Shown: piece by piece, positions 1 to 5,754 of the stretch
Layout: each line of letters begins with the position of its first letter
How positions within the stretch are numbered: the stretch's first letter is position 1
Assembly (NCBI GenBank): GCA_945971755.1
Contig: CAMFPJ010000069.1
Coordinates: forward strand, 1 to 7,459
Direction of reading: 5' to 3'
From: an uncultured Clostridia bacterium
Lineage (GTDB): Bacteria; Bacillota; Clostridia; Oscillospirales; Acutalibacteraceae
Length of the DNA: 7,459 bases
Translations under genes and position numbers: made by a program
The notes under the pieces: generated by a model
Told to the model about the DNA's origin: nothing
The model's input: only the letters and a program-made list of their open reading frames with translations
Databases searched by the model: none

Positions 1-60
1 ATAATAACCTCTACGGTGCCCAAAATCATAGATTTTGACCGTTACGAGAACATTGAATGA
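1..60 (+). CDS. Possible 3' end of an upstream gene (last 19 codons)
   Basis: Frame 1 is open from the window edge to a TGA at 58-60 and ends with the protein-like sequence VPKIIDFDRYENIE. I do not recognise the family from so short a tail. If real, this gene lies on the same strand as putP and ends about 109 bases before the putP start. The segment also contains an imperfect inverted repeat (ACGGT 13-17 and CAAAATC 21-27 against GATTTTG 31-37 and ACCGT 38-42), which could equally mean it is non-coding. The opposite strand is open here too (a frame beginning after a TAG). The call rests only on an open frame and a plausible peptide. Confidence 0.35.
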   Translation: MITSTVPKIIDFDRYENIE

Positions 61-67
61 CTAAAAG

Positions 68-122
68 TTAAAATGCGTTGCATTTTAATCGGTGCTGTCG
101 CACCTTACAAGGCTTCGCCTTG
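68..122. repeat. Three tandem perfect stem-loops upstream of putP
   Basis: Three perfect inverted repeats follow each other almost without a gap. TTAAAATGC (68-76) pairs with GCATTTTAA (80-88) over a 3-base loop. GGTGC (91-95) pairs with GCACC (100-104) over a 4-base loop. CAAGGC (108-113) pairs with GCCTTG (117-122) over a 3-base loop. The spacers are only 2 and 3 bases. The block starts 7 bases after the putative upstream stop codon and ends just before the putP -10 element. It could be a dispersed intergenic repeat, a terminator-like structure for the upstream gene, or a structured RNA. The pairing is seen directly; the role is unknown. Confidence 0.6.
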
Positions 123-128
123 CTTTTA

Positions 129-137
129 TGATATAAT
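129..137 (+). promoter_or_regulatory. Extended -10 promoter of putP
   Basis: TG (129-130), one base, then a consensus TATAAT (132-137) form an extended -10 element. No convincing -35 box lies 16-18 bases upstream, which suits an extended -10 promoter; that position is occupied by the last stem-loop. Transcription would start near 143-146, giving a leader of about 25 bases before the ATG at 169. Because the stem-loops at 68-122 lie upstream of this start point, they would not be part of the main putP mRNA. Confidence 0.6.
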
Positions 138-153
138 ACATCCATTGTTTTAC

Positions 154-161
154 AAAAGGAG
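154..161 (+). promoter_or_regulatory. Ribosome binding site that fixes the putP start
   Basis: AAAAGGAG (154-161) sits 7 bases before the ATG at 169. This decides between that start and the in-frame ATG at 73, which would add 32 residues translated from the stem-loops and the promoter. Confidence 0.85.
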
Positions 162-168
162 ACTAAAA

Positions 169-1716
169 ATGACAACTTCAAGTATTGTAATTTTCATTGC
201 CATTATACTTTACATGGTAATGATGGTGGGCATCGGCTTTGCCGTTGTTGACAAAAACAAAACATCAGGCGACTTTTTCCTGGGAGGCAGGTCTTTGGGT
301 CCGTTCGTTACAGCAATGAGCGCCGAGGCTTCAGACATGAGCGGTTGGCTTCTTATGGGACTTCCCGCAGTTGCACTTATGGGCGGTCTTGCGGAGGCAT
401 CGTGGACAGCCATCGGCCTTGCAATCGGTACATACGTAAACTGGCTTATTGTTGCAAAAAGGCTTCGTGTTTACAGTCAAAAGATTGACGCTTTCACCCT
501 GCCGGACTTCTTCTCAAAGCGTTTCGGTGACAAGAACAGAGTCCTTACAACCGTTTCCGCAATTCTTATTATTGTTTTCTTCATTCCCTACACTGCGTCG
601 GGCTTTGCCGCTTGCGGTAAGTTGTTCGCCACTCTTTTCGGAATGGACTATACGCTTGCTATGATTATCAGCGCAGTGGTTATTATTCTTTACTGTACCC
701 TCGGCGGTTTCCTTGCCGCTTCAACTACCGACTTTATTCAAAGCATTGTTATGACGGTTGCTCTTTTCGTTGTTATCGGCTTTGGTGAGGGAGCCGCAAA
801 AGGTTTTGGCACGGTATTCCAGAATGTTCAAAATCTTGACGGTTACCTCAACCTATTTAAGGGCTTTAGTGTAGCCTCAGGCGAAACGGGTTCTTACGGA
901 GCTCTCCCTGTTGCATCAACTCTCGCATGGGGACTGGGTTACTTTGGTATGCCGCACGTTCTTCTTCGCTTTATGGCTATTGAAGACAAGGACAAACTTA
1001 AAACATCTCGCCGTGTCGCTTCAATTTGGGTTGTACTCTCAATGGGAATTGCCGTGCTTATCGGTGTTATCGGTTACTCACTTATGAAAGCAGGTATTGT
1101 TCCTTCCTATGCAGACGCTACTGCCGCCGAAACAATTATTGTTGACATTGCAAAGGTTATTTCACATTACGGCTATGTTCCCGCATTTGTGGGCGGCATT
1201 ATCCTTGCAGGTATTCTTGCTTCTACAATGTCAACCGCCGATTCACAGCTTCTTGCGGCTGCATCAGCAATTTCACAGAACTTAGTTCAGGAAACCTTCG
1301 GAGTTAAACTGTCACAGAAAAAATCTATGATTCTTGCAAGAATATCTGTTGTTGTGATTTCAATTATTGCCGTATTCTTAGCCCGCAACCCCGACAGTTC
1401 GGTATTCCGCATTGTTTCGTTTGCCTGGGCAGGCTTTGGCGCCGCATTCGGTCCTGTTGTTCTCACCGCTCTTTTCTGGAAACGCGCAAACAAATACGGC
1501 GCTATTGCAGGTATGATTTCAGGCGGTGTGACAGTATTTATTTGGAAGTTCATTGTTCGTGTTCAGCTTGCGGGCACGGTTCTTGATATTTACGAACTTC
1601 TCCCTGCATTCATCGTAGGTCTTGTTGTGATTGTGGCTGTAAGCCTTCTCACTAAATCGCCTGAAAAGGAAATTGAAGATACTTTCCAAGAAGTACAAAA
1701 AGAAATTAAAGCATAA
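169..1716 (+). CDS. putP: Sodium/proline symporter PutP
   Basis: This is a complete 515-residue member of the sodium:solute symporter (SSS) family, which imports L-proline with Na+ across the cytoplasmic membrane. It matches Escherichia coli PutP, as I remember it, along nearly its whole length. The matches include LGGRSLGPFVTAMSAEASDM (residues 38-57), WLLMGLP (60-66), LPDFFSKRF (111-119), GYFGMPH (257-263), MST (354-356) and SFAWAGFGAAFGPV (417-430). Asp56 corresponds to the Na+-linked Asp55 of E. coli PutP, and Ser355/Thr356 to its Ser340/Thr341 in TM9. About 13 hydrophobic segments are visible, starting with residues 5-27, and the tail is charged (residues 497-515). The start is ATG 169, supported by the ribosome binding site at 154-161. 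The gene appears monocistronic, driven by the promoter at 129-137 and ended by the stem-loop at 1725-1766. Other SSS substrates cannot be fully excluded, but the PutP-specific motifs are strong. Confidence 0.93.
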   Translation: MTTSSIVIFIAIILYMVMMVGIGFAVVDKNKTSGDFFLGGRSLGPFVTAMSAEASDMSGWLLMGLPAVALMGGLAEASWTAIGLAIGTYVNWLIVAKRLRVYSQKIDAFTLPDFFSKRFGDKNRVLTTVSAILIIVFFIPYTASGFAACGKLFATLFGMDYTLAMIISAVVIILYCTLGGFLAASTTDFIQSIVMTVALFVVIGFGEGAAKGFGTVFQNVQNLDGYLNLFKGFSVASGETGSYGALPVASTLAWGLGYFGMPHVLLRFMAIEDKDKLKTSRRVASIWVVLSMGIAVLIGVIGYSLMKAGIVPSYADATAAETIIVDIAKVISHYGYVPAFVGGIILAGILASTMSTADSQLLAAASAISQNLVQETFGVKLSQKKSMILARISVVVISIIAVFLARNPDSSVFRIVSFAWAGFGAAFGPVVLTALFWKRANKYGAIAGMISGGVTVFIWKFIVRVQLAGTVLDIYELLPAFIVGLVVIVAVSLLTKSPEKEIEDTFQEVQKEIKA

Positions 1717-1724
1717 ATTAAAGC

Positions 1725-1766
1725 AAAAAATAACGGCACTTCATTTTGAAGTGCCGTTATTTTTTT
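1725..1766. terminator. Bidirectional intrinsic terminator between convergent transcripts
   Basis: TAACGGCACTTCA (1731-1743) pairs perfectly with TGAAGTGCCGTTA (1747-1759) around a TTT loop. The stem is preceded by six A (1725-1730) and followed by seven T (1760-1766). Read on the plus strand it ends putP (stop 1714-1716). Read on the minus strand the A-run becomes the U-tract and it ends the operon whose last stop is at 1774-1776. The placement, 8 bases from each stop codon, supports use in both directions. Confidence 0.92.
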
Positions 1767-1773
1767 GCAATGA

Positions 1774-2937
1774 TTAAGCAAGAATTGCATCCGCAATAAT
1801 CTCCATGCCGTCTTCCATAACGGGAGCGGCATTTTTCAAAACGAATTTAACAGAATTAACGGCGATTTTGCCAAGACCGCTGAGGAAATTATCAACTGCC
1901 TCTTTTGTGTCGCTGTCAATATTCTTATTAACGTATCTTGCGCCTTTAACTGCCGCGATAAAATTCTGTGAAAATTGAATTAAGTTTTCCTGTCCCATAC
2001 CTGTAATCAAGTCACCGAACCATTTGTCAATAAGGGCACCCTGGTCATCGGTAACGCGGTAAATAACTTCTTTAAGAAACTCATCGGTTATTTTGGCAAG
2101 CCTTGAAATATCACCCTTCAAATAGAGCTCCGTATCTCTCGTTTTCCATGCAGACAAATCGTGCTGCAAAAAGCCCGTTAAATGCTTACATTTAACTGCA
2201 TTAAAATCATTATCGTGAGCTAAGAGCATACCGACAACGGAATTATACGGAACAAAATGACGATAGTTCGGCAAAATATCCCTGTACTCGTTCGAATTTA
2301 TAAAATCACCTTTTACAAAGCCCGGGCCGTCGTTGTTATAAAGCCTGATAATTCTTTTTCTTGTGCTTTCACTGCATTTAAGCGCACTGTAAAGAGATAG
2401 ATTGCCGCCCTTTGAGTGACCGCAAACAACTATGTCTCCGTCAAAATTACGGGCTACTTCTTCAAGATAATCTACTGCTAACTTGTGCGACGGAATAGAT
2501 TTTCGGGTATAAAGGTCCATATCCTCTTTCCAGCCGATTAACGAATCATCTGTTCCGCGGAATACAACGATTGCGGTTCCGTTTGGCATTAAAAATGTCA
2601 TTGCACCGAACTGAAGCGGTGGTTCATTGCTGAATGCAGTCCTGCAACCGACAACCTTGAGCGAGCTGAATCTGTTCGTTTTTGCCATTTCCATCATTTT
2701 GACGCTAATCTTTTTCACAAGAAGAAGACCCGGTGCTACATGGCGGTTCCCGTTAAATTCAAAAAGCTTTTGACAAGCCTCGGAAAAGGGAATAGGGTCA
2801 TTGAAACTATCAGGCACAACGTGTTCAAACGGCATATAAAAAATTTCACAAAGTGCAATATTGTCAATATCGTTAAATGCTAACTCTGAAAAATTAAGAC
2901 AGCCGTATTTTTTTATATAATTAATGGAAGTTGACAT
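1774..2937 (-). CDS. DUF2974 (Mbeg1-like) lipase-fold protein
   Basis: A 387-residue protein with the alpha/beta-hydrolase signature of the DUF2974/Mbeg1-like family. FRGTDD (residues 126-131) resembles the lipase class 3 oxyanion segment. GHSKGGN (173-179) is the nucleophile elbow with Ser175, NNDGPGF (201-207) holds a likely catalytic Asp203, and LQHD (257-260) offers a candidate His259. The triad assignment is inferred from motif order. Roughly 110 C-terminal residues after the catalytic domain are rich in amphipathic helix. No signal peptide is seen, so it is probably cytoplasmic or membrane-peripheral. The start is supported by GAGGTGG (2944-2950), 6 bases upstream. It is the last gene of the operon, 27 bases after the preceding hydrolase and 8 bases before the terminator. 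The substrate is unknown; esterase or lipase activity is only a family expectation. Confidence 0.85.
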   Translation of the reverse strand: MSTSINYIKKYGCLNFSELAFNDIDNIALCEIFYMPFEHVVPDSFNDPIPFSEACQKLFEFNGNRHVAPGLLLVKKISVKMMEMAKTNRFSSLKVVGCRTAFSNEPPLQFGAMTFLMPNGTAIVVFRGTDDSLIGWKEDMDLYTRKSIPSHKLAVDYLEEVARNFDGDIVVCGHSKGGNLSLYSALKCSESTRKRIIRLYNNDGPGFVKGDFINSNEYRDILPNYRHFVPYNSVVGMLLAHDNDFNAVKCKHLTGFLQHDLSAWKTRDTELYLKGDISRLAKITDEFLKEVIYRVTDDQGALIDKWFGDLITGMGQENLIQFSQNFIAAVKGARYVNKNIDSDTKEAVDNFLSGLGKIAVNSVKFVLKNAAPVMEDGMEIIADAILA

Positions 2938-2964
2938 TAAAAACCACCTCTAAACATAATTATG

Positions 2965-4080
2965 TCAATTCTCACTTCTTGTTTCTTCAGAAGCCGGAAC
3001 CGATTCATACTTCATTTCTTCAGAACATTCAGGTTTAAGTTCTTCTAAATCTTCTTTTATTTCTTCTGATACGGAAACATCCGGTATAAAAATCTGTTCT
3101 TCTATATCATCGGGAACGGAATTTTCTTCTTTTTTGCGGATATGCTTTTCCGTCTGCAAATCAAGCCAAATTATTATGTCCTCATAAACCTCTTTTTTGT
3201 TTATCTCGTTCAAAATCTCGTGACGGGCGCCCTCATAAAGCTTTAACGTAACGTTTTTATGCCCCGTTTTTTTAAGGGTTTTATAAACCTCGTTAACGCC
3301 TTTTGAGTAATCACCTATTGGGTCCATTGTACCCGAAGCAATTAAAATGGGCATACTGAGCGGTACGGAATTATACCAACGCCTTGTTGAAACTGATTTT
3401 AACGTTAAGAAAAGGGCTTTCATTCCGCTTACGGTATATTTATAACCGCAAAGCGGGTCTTCAATGAATTTGTCAACCTCTTCTCTGTCACGGGAAACCC
3501 AGTCACACTCTGTTCTTTTCTCGGTTTTTCTGTTATAAGCGCCGAAAGCGATTGTGTCAAGAAGTTCCGAGCGATAATGCGTACCGTTTTGCTTAATAAG
3601 CGTATTAGCAAGCTGAATACCAACGCCGAGAGCCGGGTTAGTTCCGCTTGTGCCTGTGTAAATCACACCGTCAAGCAAATATCCGTACTTAGCGGTATAT
3701 TTACGTGCAATAAGGGAGCCCATTCCGTGACCGAGCATATAAAGCGGCACATCGGGATATTCAGTTTTAATAATATCCGTAAGGCTTTTAAGGTCTTCCA
3801 CAAAGTATTCCTCGCCGTTTGAATCACCGAAAAAGCCCAGCATTTCATTATCAGTTACAGACGAGCCGTGGCCCACGTGGTCGCTGACAAATACAGCATA
3901 ACCGTTTTTGCACAGTTCGAGGGCAAAACGGGCATAACGGTTTGAATACTCCGCCATACCGTGTGAAATTTGCACTATTCCTTTTATTGAGCCGTAGTCA
4001 ATGGGTGCGGCGCTTTGAGCGTAAATATCACAAAGCCCGGAGCTTGACGGAAAACTGTATTCTTTCGTAAGAAACTCCAA
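2965..4080 (-). CDS. Monoacylglycerol-lipase-like alpha/beta hydrolase with Ser-to-Gly nucleophile
   Basis: A 371-residue protein of the serine aminopeptidase S33/Hydrolase_4 (lysophospholipase, monoacylglycerol lipase) type. Numbering is from the TTG start. HGMAEYSNRY (40-49) is the oxyanion-hole segment and DHVGHG (67-72) the following conserved strand. The nucleophile elbow reads GHGMGS (117-122), where the family has GHSMGS, so residue 119 is Gly (codon GGA, 3724-3726) instead of Ser. The expected acid (SGTMDP, Asp253) and base (GARHE, His287) remain. The reading frame is otherwise intact. About 64 C-terminal residues form an acidic Glu/Ser/Pro-rich tail beyond the fold. The start is TTG 4080: AGGAG (4089-4093) lies 8 bases before it, and the resulting MEFLTKEYSF fits the usual N-terminus of this family. 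The upstream in-frame GTG (4087-4089) overlaps that ribosome binding site. The protein may be a non-catalytic or altered hydrolase. It lies 22 bases after the acetyl-CoA-synthase-like gene. Confidence 0.85.
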   Translation of the reverse strand: MEFLTKEYSFPSSSGLCDIYAQSAAPIDYGSIKGIVQISHGMAEYSNRYARFALELCKNGYAVFVSDHVGHGSSVTDNEMLGFFGDSNGEEYFVEDLKSLTDIIKTEYPDVPLYMLGHGMGSLIARKYTAKYGYLLDGVIYTGTSGTNPALGVGIQLANTLIKQNGTHYRSELLDTIAFGAYNRKTEKRTECDWVSRDREEVDKFIEDPLCGYKYTVSGMKALFLTLKSVSTRRWYNSVPLSMPILIASGTMDPIGDYSKGVNEVYKTLKKTGHKNVTLKLYEGARHEILNEINKKEVYEDIIIWLDLQTEKHIRKKEENSVPDDIEEQIFIPDVSVSEEIKEDLEELKPECSEEMKYESVPASEETRSEN

Positions 4081-4088
4081 AAATATCA

Positions 4089-4093
4089 CTCCT
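4089..4093 (-). promoter_or_regulatory. Ribosome binding site supporting a TTG start for the hydrolase
   Basis: AGGAG on the minus strand ends at 4089 and is followed after 8 bases by TTG (4080-4078). The GTG at 4089-4087 shares its first base with this site, so it is too close to be the start it serves. This trims three residues from the longest open frame. Confidence 0.75.
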
Positions 4094-4102
4094 ACAATAC
4101 GA

Positions 4103-4792
4103 TTACTTCATCGCATTTTTGAAATGCAATTCCTTCATACCCTCAACCTCGTCGCAAATTGCTTTGAGTTTGCAGGCATCGCAATCTAAATTCAAATCTC
4201 TGATGACATGGTCAAGTGCTTCAATAACATTTGAATTCTTCTCAGCTAATTTTTGTAAATTGCCGTAATTTACCGACGGGTCGGTAATAAAGAAAATTTT
4301 AACCGCTTTTACATTCTTATTTTCTTTGTATTTTGAAATGAGCATATTACCGATATGCTCAAATGAAATTCCGTCTTTAAGTGCTTTTTTAGAAACGCGA
4401 ACATTCTCCGCACTGCTTAAAGAATTGGTACGAATCATATAACCCTTCGGGAAGTAATGGTATTTGATATACTCAATTTTACGGACAATGTCGTGTGCCT
4501 TTTGCTCGTCCTCATTTTCATCAAGTTCGATAAGGCTGACGCGAGCAAAGGATATATCCCCTTTTATGTCTGCAAGGTCTTTACCCACAAGTATTGTTTC
4601 GTCCGAGCCGAGAGATTGCGAAGTAAAAAGTTCAAAGCCCGTTCCCTGAAGTTCAAAGGCAGAGTCTTTTTGCATAACAATTTCATTTCTGCCAATGTCT
4701 TCCCAAGTGCAAGCGGAAAAAGGGAAAATATTTTTTCCCTTTCCGTCTGTTTCTCTTTCAAAGTCGCTTATTTGCTTCCTAAAAAAGTTCAT
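4103..4792 (-). CDS. Stand-alone acetyl-CoA synthase A2-domain-like protein with CxxCx5C motif
   Basis: A 229-residue protein that I align, from memory, with the middle (A2) domain of CODH/acetyl-CoA synthase beta subunit (CdhC/AcsB). SAFEL (44-48) matches the start of that domain. VRVSKKAL (131-138) and EHIGNMLISKYK (145-156) match VRISKEAF and KHLGQLLYAKFK of the Moorella enzyme, about 11 identities in 26 positions. ITD (169-171) matches YTD. The C-terminus has Cys204-x2-Cys207-x5-Cys213 in CDACKLKAICDEVEGM, at the place where AcsB begins its A-cluster cysteines (CLLC...C). The protein then stops, so the nickel-binding part of the A cluster is absent. No membrane segment or signal peptide is visible. 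The Trp just before VRISK in Moorella, linked to CoA binding as I recall, is Asn130 here. Its ATG overlaps the stop of the small membrane protein gene (TAATG), which suggests coupled translation. Its function is unknown; an Fe-S or CoA-related accessory role is inference. Confidence 0.75.
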   Translation of the reverse strand: MNFFRKQISDFERETDGKGKNIFPFSACTWEDIGRNEIVMQKDSAFELQGTGFELFTSQSLGSDETILVGKDLADIKGDISFARVSLIELDENEDEQKAHDIVRKIEYIKYHYFPKGYMIRTNSLSSAENVRVSKKALKDGISFEHIGNMLISKYKENKNVKAVKIFFITDPSVNYGNLQKLAEKNSNVIEALDHVIRDLNLDCDACKLKAICDEVEGMKELHFKNAMK

Positions 4793-4950
4793 TAAAGTTT
4801 TCTGTCCTTTTCGATATTGTCATAATGCTTGCCGAGTTTTTCATAAACAACGCGAACAAGCTTCATATCAAGGTTAAAGAAATATATTGCAAAGGTAAGG
4901 ATAAAAAGACAAATAAGAACGATTGCAATAATAATCAAAGCTTTAATCAT
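4792..4950 (-). CDS. 52-residue single-pass membrane protein, overlapping both neighbours
   Basis: A short gene encoding 52 residues that begins MIKALIIIAIVLICLFILTF. Residues 4-25 form one strongly hydrophobic segment. The remaining half (about 26-52) is hydrophilic and mostly basic, with DMKLVRVVYEKLG and a C-terminal KDRKL, so by the positive-inside rule the C-terminal half probably faces the cytoplasm. Its ATG (4950-4948) overlaps the TGA of the activator gene by four bases (ATGA), and its TAA (4794-4792) overlaps the next ATG by one base (TAATG). AAGGA lies 8 bases upstream of the start, inside the end of the activator gene. The tight packing on both sides argues that it is real and translationally coupled. 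I recognise no family; a membrane anchor for the neighbouring cytoplasmic proteins is a reasonable guess. Confidence 0.78.
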   Translation of the reverse strand: MIKALIIIAIVLICLFILTFAIYFFNLDMKLVRVVYEKLGKHYDNIEKDRKL

Positions 4951-5741
4951 TTTGAAAGTCCTTTCTGTCTTGCATATTCGGCAGCACCCAGAGCGCCCAT
5001 AAGCTGCGGGTCAATGGCAAGATTAACAACTTTAATTTTAAGCACTTTTTCAATAGCCTGTTTAAGTCCTTCGTTCTTTGCACAACCGCCTGTAAGTGTG
5101 ATACTGTCGGTTGCGCCTGCTTTTTTAGCCATTACAAAGCAGCGCTTTGCAACTGCAAGCTGAATACCTGCTGCGATTTCGTCCATGGGCTTGCCCTCAC
5201 CGACAAGTGAGATAACTTCACTTTCTGCAAAAACCGTACACTGTGCAGTAATCGGAATTGTGTTCTTGGCGGTAAGTGAAAGCTTACAAAACTCGGGAAG
5301 TGTCATTTCAAAAGCGTTCGCCATTGCTTCGAAAAATCTGCCTGTACCTGCGGCACACTTATCGTTCATCGCAAAGTTTTTAACTGTGCCGTCTTTGTCA
5401 ATAGCGATTCCCTTAACGTCCTGACCGCCAATGTCAATTATTGCTTTTACCTCAGGGTTTGTAACATGAACACCCATTGCGTGACAACTGATTTCCGAAA
5501 TGTTTTCATCAGCAAACGGAACTTTATTACGACCGTAACCCGTACCGATAAGGTAAGTAAGCTCCTCGGCACTGTTTAAGCCGTCAACTTTTGAAATAGC
5601 CTCTTCAAGAGCAAGATTCGCACTTGCTACCGGGTTAATTTTACTTCTGACTGTTGCATCGGCAAGTATTTTGCCGTCTTCATCAAGAATTACACATTTT
5701 GCGTAGGTTGAACCTACGTCGCATCCGCCGAAATATTTCAT
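4947..5741 (-). CDS. hgdC: ATP-dependent activator of 2-hydroxyacyl-CoA dehydratase (HgdC/BadF type)
   Basis: A 264-residue member of the BcrAD/BadFG ASKHA-fold ATPase family, close in length to HgdC of Acidaminococcus (about 260). As a homodimer such proteins hold one [4Fe-4S] cluster between subunits and use ATP hydrolysis to push an electron at very low potential into the dehydratase. Visible motifs are DVGST (8-12, phosphate-binding), GTGYGRN (66-72), SCHAMG (85-90), DIGGQD (103-108), MNDKCAAGTGRF (125-136), QCTVFAESEV (167-176) and TGGCAKN (217-223). Cys128 and Cys168 match the two cluster ligands known for HgdC. The start is supported by AAAGGAG (5750-5756), 8 bases upstream and overlapping the stop of the preceding subunit gene. 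The downstream junction is an ATGA overlap. Biochemically it should be cytoplasmic and oxygen-sensitive. The partner substrate cannot be read from this protein. Confidence 0.93.
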   Translation of the reverse strand: MKYFGGCDVGSTYAKCVILDEDGKILADATVRSKINPVASANLALEEAISKVDGLNSAEELTYLIGTGYGRNKVPFADENISEISCHAMGVHVTNPEVKAIIDIGGQDVKGIAIDKDGTVKNFAMNDKCAAGTGRFFEAMANAFEMTLPEFCKLSLTAKNTIPITAQCTVFAESEVISLVGEGKPMDEIAAGIQLAVAKRCFVMAKKAGATDSITLTGGCAKNEGLKQAIEKVLKIKVVNLAIDPQLMGALGAAEYARQKGLSK

Positions 5742-5754
5742 AATCTATTCTCCT

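Noticed and set aside
73..168. N-terminal extension of PutP from the ATG at 73
   Set aside because: It would translate the stem-loops and the extended -10 promoter, and it has no ribosome binding site. The ATG at 169 has a good site 7 bases upstream and gives the normal family length.
2954..2965. 12-base palindrome ACATAATTATGT between the two hydrolase genes
   Set aside because: It is short and AT-rich, lies at the stop codon of one gene just upstream of the ribosome binding site of the next, and no second copy was noticed. Chance is sufficient.
3240..3380. TATAAT-like hexamers on the minus strand inside the hydrolase gene as internal promoters
   Set aside because: They lack a paired -35 box or an extended TG, and such hexamers are expected by chance in AT-rich coding DNA.
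4113..4127. Weak hairpin GCATTT/AAATGC at the end of the AcsB-like gene as a possible terminator
   Set aside because: Only six mostly AT pairs, inside the coding sequence, and no T-tract follows on the minus strand. It is not a credible terminator.
4457..4877. Plus-strand open frames across the AcsB-like and small membrane protein genes
   Set aside because: They are antisense shadows of strong minus-strand genes, lack suitable ribosome binding sites and encode no recognisable motif.
5702..5718. Inverted repeat CGTAGGTT/AACCTACG early in the activator gene
   Set aside because: It lies within the codons for the conserved DVGSTYAK segment, so coding constraint explains it. It could form a 6-pair stem in the mRNA, but nothing else supports a regulatory role.
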